A DNA stretch of 64,000 bases from Anaerosporobacter mobilis DSM 15930 (GTDB lineage: Bacteria; Bacillota; Clostridia; Lachnospirales; Lachnospiraceae). The stretch spans positions 46,095-110,094 of the forward strand of contig NZ_FRCP01000023.1 in NCBI RefSeq assembly GCF_900142955.1, given 5' to 3'. Numbering within the stretch: the stretch's first letter is position 1; every line of letters starts with the position of its first letter. Positions 58,891-64,000 of the stretch are shown piece by piece. Both the position numbers and the translations under genes were made by a program. Under the pieces are notes generated by a model that did not search any database, was not told the origin of the DNA, and saw only the letters and a program-made list of their open reading frames with translations.

Positions 58891-58902
58891 TGACATATGT
58901 CA
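58891..58902. promoter_or_regulatory. Palindrome TGACATATGTCA, possible Crp/Fnr operator
   Basis: A perfect 12-base palindrome (extended by GTG/AT) between the Crp/Fnr-like gene and the divergent transporter genes, close to the TGTGA-N6-TCACA type of Crp-family sites. Confidence 0.55.
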
Positions 58903-59016
58903 TATACTTATGCAAGAATTATTCATATAATCGTACTAAATCATTTATATAGACTCTTACAAGAATCTTTGTCATGTGTAATAGTCTTAAATAAAAAATA
59001 TAAGAAAGGAACTACT

Positions 59017-59439
59017 ATGATACAACTATTAGCAGTACTTAACGGCATTTTAATTACCACAATGACTATGATGAATGGTGAATTAGCTTCTCATATCGGG
59101 AATTACCATGCTACTGTATTTATTCATCTATCAGGGCTTACCCTAATTACACTGTTTTATGTCATACAAAGAAATAAATTCAAAAAAGAAAATAAAAAGG
59201 TTCCATTATATCTATATTTAGGTGGTACCATTGGAGTATTAACAGTGGTATTCAATAATCTAAGTACAATGTATCTAGGTATTACAATCACATTAGGAAT
59301 AAGTTTATTTGCGCAAACAACTACTTCCTTAATAATTGATCATTATGGTTTTCTAGGGAGTATCAAACACCCATTTAATAAGCACAAGCTAATTGGACTA
59401 GGTAGCATCCTACTAGGGATCTTTGCAATGTTCTTATAA
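59017..59439 (+). CDS. Small membrane transporter, DMT/YdcZ type, first of a pair
   Basis: A 140-residue protein with four hydrophobic segments (LLAVLNGILITTMTMMNGEL, ATVFIHLSGLTLITLFYVI, LYLGGTIGVLTVVFNNLS, LIGLGSILLGIFAMFL) in the DUF606/YdcZ pattern. Two such half-size proteins make a pair, like the next gene. The start at 59017 follows GAAAGGAAC. Substrate unknown. Confidence 0.82.
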   Translation: MIQLLAVLNGILITTMTMMNGELASHIGNYHATVFIHLSGLTLITLFYVIQRNKFKKENKKVPLYLYLGGTIGVLTVVFNNLSTMYLGITITLGISLFAQTTTSLIIDHYGFLGSIKHPFNKHKLIGLGSILLGIFAMFL

Positions 59440-59454
59440 AGAAAGGAGAAATAA

Positions 59455-59892
59455 ATGGCATTTTTTGCAGCTATAACATGTGGGATTACTGTTATTATTA
59501 GCCGTACTACCAATGCTCAACTAAGTAAACACATCAGTAATAGGGCTAGTACTTTCTATAATTATCTAACAGGTGGAATTGTTTCTTTAATTGTACTACT
59601 TATCTCAAAAGAAATTGCTCCATCGTGGGTTTTTCCAGATAACATAAGCGGATATCTCATGTATCTTGGTGGTATCGTAGGAGTTTTCTCTATCTTACTT
59701 TCTAATTATATCACCCCTAAAATATCTGCCTTCCAATTAACTATAATATTATTCATCAGTCAGATATTTACTGGAATTATTATTGATTGGTTACGATATG
59801 ATACCCTATCCATTGGTAAAGTTATCGGTGGTATCCTAGTACTATTTGGATTAATCTACAATACGTATATTGATTACAAACAACGTAATTAA
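59455..59892 (+). CDS. Small membrane transporter, DMT/YdcZ type, second of a pair
   Basis: A 145-residue partner (FFAAITCGITVIISRTTNAQ, STFYNYLTGGIVSLIVLLI, YLGGIVGVFSILLSNYIT) 15 bases behind the first, with AAAGGAG before the ATG. It likely forms a heterodimer with the first protein in opposite orientation. Confidence 0.82.
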   Translation: MAFFAAITCGITVIISRTTNAQLSKHISNRASTFYNYLTGGIVSLIVLLISKEIAPSWVFPDNISGYLMYLGGIVGVFSILLSNYITPKISAFQLTIILFISQIFTGIIIDWLRYDTLSIGKVIGGILVLFGLIYNTYIDYKQRN

Positions 59893-59899
59893 AATTAGT

Positions 59900-62122
59900 T
59901 TACAGTTTAAATTCAGAAATACTGGAATTCAATTGTTCTGCTAAATCCCTATTCTCAGACACCGCTTCACATGTATAGGTGGTTAACTGATTAATGTCTG
60001 TATTCTGTGATGCCACATCTTTAATATTAATAGTAGCATCCTCTATACGTTCTGTTATGTCAGAGACGGACACTTGAATTTCCTTCATATTTTCTGTTAG
60101 TTCCTTTACTTCATTTAATATAGCCATCATATTCTGATTCATGCCAAGAGAATCTTCATTATACTTTTCACTGATATTACCGAATTCTTGATAATCTAAC
60201 AACACACGATTCTCTAAAAACTCTCTCGTCTGTTCAAGGCTCTTCTTCATACTATCTACTGCCATATTTGTTTGCTGAATGATTGCACTAATATTAGTTA
60301 CCGTAGCGGCTGTCTGCTCTGCTAATGAACCAACTTCACTTGCAACTACAGCAAAACCTCTACCAGATTCCCCTGCACGAGCTGCTTCTATGGAAGCATT
60401 TAACGCCAATAAACTGGTCTGGCTTGCAATATGTTTAATAATTTTTGCCATCTCATTAATCTGTTCTACAGATTTGGATTGCTCCATTGCAATACTAGTT
60501 TTTTCTTTTATATCTTTGTATACACTAGTAATCTCATTTATAGACTGTTGTGTCTTATCTTGAATATTTTCCGCTTTCTCCTTAAGAGTAAGAGAAAGTT
60601 TTGCTCCATCGTTCGTCATGTCTCGTATTATAGTTGTGTTTCGTTCAATCTCACTTATATTTTTATAAATCATCTCCGTTGAAGCACTATTTTCTTGCAT
60701 CGCTTCCGATAACGCATCTGTAGTTATAACACTTTTTTCTACATGATTGGTTACCTTGTTACTTATATCAATTAATGTATTATTATTAATACTTAATTCC
60801 TTCGTTACTTGTTGAATTTCATTCACTACATTTCGTAACTTTTTACGCATCTTTTGAATGGAACCTGTAATTTCACCAGTCTCATCCTTTCGATTATTCA
60901 TCTTATTCAATTCATCTTCGATTATATCCGTTTGGAAATCTAGTTCTGCTGTATCATTAATTAATTCCGTTAGTTTCTTAAGTGGTTTTGTAATACGATT
61001 TGCTAAGATATAGGCTACCGATATCAGCAGAATTGATGTTGCTGTACAAGCAAGTATAATCTTATTAATCACGGAATTCATTGAGGAAAACAATTCTGAT
61101 TGATCTCCGGATAATATAATATACCAATCCGTATTTCCTAATTTCGTAATAGATGCTAACTTGACAATCCCATTCTCTTTATATCTGAAATAACTTACCG
61201 CCTTCTCATTAACAACTCCATCTTGTTGATCTATAGTCTCTTGACTAGCCTCTTGTGGTAAAGAGTTAGATGATAATTGTTCTACTATCTTTTCATTGGT
61301 GATTACACTCCCAATCTCCTCCGTATCATTACTATATAGAATCGAATTTTCAGAATCTACTAATTTAAATTCACTAGAATCTACGCCGTCTATTAACATA
61401 TTCTCGCTGTCCGCTGTTATAGTACTTACTGGTATTACAATCATAATTGCGCCTTCATCCGCTCGCTCAGACTCCATTGTATTTCCTACTTCTTGAGTAT
61501 TATTTGCTTCCTCAGTCTCTGGTTTCATAATACCTGCTTGTCCATTAGCCTGTGGACCTCCAAAGGTGCCATCCATCAAACTTCCTGCACCACCATGGAT
61601 AGATACCAACATTCGTACGGATAATTCATTGGTGTTTTTGCTTAAATAAACATCACTTAATGAATAATTACCTCTTTGATTTAGCGAAGTATAATAACTC
61701 TCAGAAGATATATTTTCTCCCTTCACAGTTTCATCTGTACTATATAAAACAGTTCCTTCCGTATTGATAAAACTGATACTTTCATATGTACTATTAACAT
61801 TTATAAACATATTTGCCAAGCTCTCTGCCTCCTGCGAATTATCTGTTTGATTAGACGAGATATAACTAGCAATCGCATCAGAACTTAATAACATGCTTAA
61901 TGACTCATTAATTCTTGTTAGTTTCGTATCTATAACATCCGAATAAGACTGTGCTAGATTCACCATATTCGTTTGAATCGACTCCTCTAATGTGTCTTTG
62001 GCATAACTTAATGCTATTGTATTATTGATCAACATCATTGTAAGTATTATTACTAGGCACAAGCTAACGAATTTATATTTTATTGAAAAACCTCTTCTCT
62101 TGTATTTTACGGTTCCACTCAT
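59900..62122 (-). CDS. Methyl-accepting chemotaxis protein with dCache-type sensor
   Basis: A 740-residue receptor: a membrane segment (FVSLCLVIILTMMLINNTIA), an outside sensor of about 320 residues with a Cache-like part (YESISFINTEGTVLYSTDET) and an inserted Gly/Ala/Gln-rich loop (AGSLMDGTFGGPQANGQAGI), a second membrane segment (LACTATSILLISVAYILA), HAMP, and a signalling domain with the conserved tip IEAARAGESGRGFAVVASEV. The ligand is unknown. AAGGAGGAG precedes the ATG. It is convergent with the transporter genes, 7 bases apart. Confidence 0.93.
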   Translation of the reverse strand: MSGTVKYKRRGFSIKYKFVSLCLVIILTMMLINNTIALSYAKDTLEESIQTNMVNLAQSYSDVIDTKLTRINESLSMLLSSDAIASYISSNQTDNSQEAESLANMFINVNSTYESISFINTEGTVLYSTDETVKGENISSESYYTSLNQRGNYSLSDVYLSKNTNELSVRMLVSIHGGAGSLMDGTFGGPQANGQAGIMKPETEEANNTQEVGNTMESERADEGAIMIVIPVSTITADSENMLIDGVDSSEFKLVDSENSILYSNDTEEIGSVITNEKIVEQLSSNSLPQEASQETIDQQDGVVNEKAVSYFRYKENGIVKLASITKLGNTDWYIILSGDQSELFSSMNSVINKIILACTATSILLISVAYILANRITKPLKKLTELINDTAELDFQTDIIEDELNKMNNRKDETGEITGSIQKMRKKLRNVVNEIQQVTKELSINNNTLIDISNKVTNHVEKSVITTDALSEAMQENSASTEMIYKNISEIERNTTIIRDMTNDGAKLSLTLKEKAENIQDKTQQSINEITSVYKDIKEKTSIAMEQSKSVEQINEMAKIIKHIASQTSLLALNASIEAARAGESGRGFAVVASEVGSLAEQTAATVTNISAIIQQTNMAVDSMKKSLEQTREFLENRVLLDYQEFGNISEKYNEDSLGMNQNMMAILNEVKELTENMKEIQVSVSDITERIEDATINIKDVASQNTDINQLTTYTCEAVSENRDLAEQLNSSISEFKL

Positions 62123-62314
62123 TAATGGACTCCTCCTTTATGCACATTTTTGATAGCGTAATTATACCTATCGTTTGTGTATTATCCTTGTAAAATGTGT
62201 GAATTATGTTTGAAAATACATGACAACAATAAGGCTAGAAATTATGACAAATGTAACTTGTTTATCACTGTAAAATACGTTACTCTATTATTAGAAAGGG
62301 GCGTGATTGTTGGT

Positions 62315-63004
62315 ATGAGGAAGAGATTATCTTCATCCCTTTGGGGATTGTTTTTTATATGTATTGGTATTCTAATTGTAGGTAATATGCTTAGTCTATG
62401 GAATTTTACACTGTTTTTCCCTGGTTGGTGGACATTGTTCATAATTATTCCTTGTTTTATACACATTATCTCTGATGGTATCCACATTGGTTCAGTAATT
62501 GGCTTAACAATTGGTATATTACTTCTGTTAATGCGCCAAGATGTAATCGATACGGCTTTAACAGGTAAATTGATTATTCCTATTATTTTAATTATCATTG
62601 GTCTGGGGATTATATTCAGGAACATGGCCCGTACATCCATTAATAAGAATTTTCATGATTTTGAAATACATTATGATAAAAATGCATCAAACTATACTAC
62701 CGTCTTTCAATCAAGGAAGATATTTATACCTAGAGAAAATTTCTACGGTGCAACCTTAAGTTCTGTCTTTGGTGAACTGCAAGTTGATTTATCAGGTGCT
62801 ATTATTACACAAGATGTAGTTATTCACTGTTCTAGTGTGTTTGGAGAAGTTCAATTATTAGTTCCCTCTAATGTACATGTCAAAACATCAGGTTCACAGA
62901 TCCTCGGATCAATGAGAAATAATACGAAACAAATTTATGACAGTGGTAAACCTACCATTTATATAGATTACTCAGCTGTATTTGGCGAAATTATTATACG
63001 TTAA
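62315..63004 (+). CDS. LiaF-like membrane protein
   Basis: A 229-residue protein with an N-terminal membrane part of four short helices (SLWGLFFICIGILIVGNML, LFFPGWWTLFIIIPCFIHI, GSVIGLTIGILLLLM, LIIPIILIIIGLGIIF) and a C-terminal beta-helix-like part with repeats (SSVFGELQVDLSGAIIT, SSVFGEVQLLVPSNVHV, SAVFGEIII). This is the LiaF/DUF2154 layout; LiaF controls a cell-envelope stress two-component system. No histidine kinase gene is adjacent. Start at 62315; the ribosome site GAAAGGGG is 13 bases away, so a GTG at 62303 remains possible. Confidence 0.8.
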   Translation: MRKRLSSSLWGLFFICIGILIVGNMLSLWNFTLFFPGWWTLFIIIPCFIHIISDGIHIGSVIGLTIGILLLLMRQDVIDTALTGKLIIPIILIIIGLGIIFRNMARTSINKNFHDFEIHYDKNASNYTTVFQSRKIFIPRENFYGATLSSVFGELQVDLSGAIITQDVVIHCSSVFGEVQLLVPSNVHVKTSGSQILGSMRNNTKQIYDSGKPTIYIDYSAVFGEIIIR

Positions 63005-63031
63005 TAAGCATGTATCTGTATGTAGCAAGAA

Positions 63032-63056
63032 GGCGACCTTAAATGGTCGCCTTTTT
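63032..63056 (+). terminator. Terminator of the LiaF-like gene
   Basis: GGCGACC pairs with GGTCGCC, loop TTAAAT, followed by TTTTT. Confidence 0.85.
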
Positions 63057-63116
63057 AGTTTTATAGAAGATTTACCATTCATCTACCTTAAGTGAGACTA
63101 AAATCTAAATCAAAAA

Positions 63117-63140
63117 AGAATGTGCTCTTGCACATTCTTT
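63117..63140. terminator. Bidirectional hairpin terminator
   Basis: AGAATGTGC pairs with GCACATTCT around TCTT; T-run on the plus side and A-run (T on minus) on the other. Confidence 0.7.
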
Positions 63141-63144
63141 TTAT

Positions 63145-63420
63145 ATTTATAATTATAAGTACTGTTATTCCTTCGAATGCATTTTTACTTAAACAATAAC
63201 CTACAAAGTCATATTTATACGTACGATAACTCCAGTAGTTATCTACAATCTGCATCTGTTGAATCAAGTTACCAACGAAATCAAACTCCCAAGTGGTTAA
63301 TTCACTTCCAGAATCAATTATCATATTATTTTCATGAAACTGAGCACTACTTACATATGCAGTTCCTTCCCAGAAGTTATCAGAACCAATCCTATAATCA
63401 ATGTCTGATTTCCATAAATA
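63145..63420 (-). pseudogene. Possible gene remnant without start
   Basis: The minus-strand frame is open from 63420 (after a TGA at 63421-63423) and has protein-like composition (RIGSDNFWEGTAYVSSAQFH, then WEFDFVGNLIQQMQIVDNYW, then YRTYKYDFVGYCLSK), but it has no ribosome site at its internal ATG and ends in a terminator hairpin. It looks like a fragment of a decayed gene. From 63421 to 63620 I see nothing. Confidence 0.35.
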
Positions 63421-63620
63421 TCATCTATCTTAATAATTGTTGGATTTCAAAATGATTCAATGATTAATTCTCATTTCTCTAGCAGAACAAAATGATTCTA
63501 GTGTTCCTATGTAAAATTTAGTTGAACAGTTTAGAATTATTTAGAGCATAGTATTTTATAACATGCACTTTGATAACGATATGTTATTAGAGTTTCGGAG
63601 GACAACACTCCTCCTACAGC

Positions 63621-63654
63621 AAAAAAGCCATTAATCATAATGATTAATGGCTTT
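63621..63654 (-). terminator. Terminator of the rRNA operon
   Basis: AGCCATTAATCA pairs with TGATTAATGGCT around a TAA loop; on the minus strand TTTTTT follows. It lies about 55 bases beyond the 23S 3' end, with no 5S gene in between. Confidence 0.85.
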
Positions 63655-63706
63655 CCTTCTCTTATATCTTCAAAACTACACATTGAATTTTTGTCAGATC
63701 ATTCTT

Positions 63707-64000
63707 TTGGTTAAGCCCTCGACCTATTAGTAACAGTCAACTGCATGTGTTACCACACTTCCATCTCTGTCCTATCAACCTGATCGTCTTTCAGGGGTCT
63801 TACTAGCTTGTGCTATGGGATATCTTATCTTGAGGGGGGCTTCACGCTTAGATGCCTTCAGCGTTTATCCCTTCCAAACTTGGCTACTCGGCCATGCACT
63901 TGGTAATGCAACCGATACACCAGAGGTTCGTCCAACCCGGTCCTCTCGTACTAAGGTCAGCTCCTCTCAAATATCCTACGCCTACGCCGGATAGGGACCG
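63707..64000 (-). rRNA. rrl: 23S rRNA, 3' end, continues beyond the window
   Basis: The minus strand ends with GGTCGAGGGCTTAACC, the conserved 23S 3' end, preceded by the sarcin-ricin region (AGTACGAGAGGACC, near 63940-63955) and other conserved parts. Only about 290 bases are in the window. The operon is read from right to left. Confidence 0.95.

Noticed and set aside
63088..63324. Intact 78-codon minus-strand gene near the rRNA
   Set aside because: The ATG lacks a ribosome site, the frame is protein-like upstream of the ATG too, and its end lies in a terminator hairpin. Listed only as a possible remnant.
1..64000. CRISPR arrays or insertion sequences
   Set aside because: No regularly spaced repeat series and no transposase gene were found.

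Overview
The window reads as AT-rich chromosomal DNA from a clostridial Firmicute, most likely a Lachnospiraceae species close to Lachnoclostridium phytofermentans. That placement is an inference from gene content (HPr-like and small clostridial proteins, a methyl-accepting receptor, a GGDEF-EAL protein, a LiaF-like protein) and base composition; no database was searched. Ordinary chromosome occupies the two ends. On the left (1-3.2 kb) lie a cut-off GGDEF-EAL protein, an HPr-like protein without the phosphorylatable histidine, and several very small genes. On the right (57.7-64 kb) lie tRNA-Trp, a Crp/Fnr regulator with a divergent pair of small multidrug-type transporters, a chemotaxis receptor, a LiaF-like protein and the 3' end of a 23S rRNA gene.

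From 3.3 to 18.9 kb there is a compact contractile-tail locus: lysis genes, tail fibre, baseplate, tape measure, chaperone with -1 frameshift, tube, sheath and tail terminator on the minus strand, followed by an ArpU-like activator, a Cro-like protein, a five-site operator region and a repressor/ImmA pair. There is no terminase, portal, capsid, replication or integrase gene. This is the layout of an R-type tailocin (PBSX/diffocin-like particle) rather than of a random prophage remnant.

From 18.9 to 57.8 kb sits an apparently complete siphovirus prophage integrated in the 3' end of tRNA-Trp. A 40-bp exact repeat marks both ends, and paired ATTTGCCAT arm sites occur inside each end. From left to right it holds a cargo operon (PIN nuclease, STAS-like DUF4325 protein, STAS-ATPase), endolysin, holin, receptor-binding genes, tail, head, a MuF-type head protein carrying a polymorphic-toxin tail, portal and terminase. 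These are followed by a terminator-bounded moron (ASCH, GNAT-PUA, P-loop kinase), a candidate small RNA, a DUF559 nuclease, two single-gene cassettes, replication and recombination genes, antirepressor, Cro/CI switch, ImmA, a membrane protein and a tyrosine integrase.

The two phage-derived loci are unrelated in their main tail genes (contractile versus non-contractile), yet share a block of about 4 kb in the same gene order: fibre anchor, receptor-binding protein, two small proteins, holin and endolysin. The similarity begins in the middle of the fibre-anchor gene, which points to past recombination between tailocin and prophage. They also share a repeated element of about 190 bp with a mini-ORF, and a small early protein. 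The most interesting systems are the tailocin, the shared receptor-binding/lysis cassette, the STAS-ATPase/DUF4325/PIN operon, the MuF-toxin pair and the kinase/GNAT/ASCH moron.
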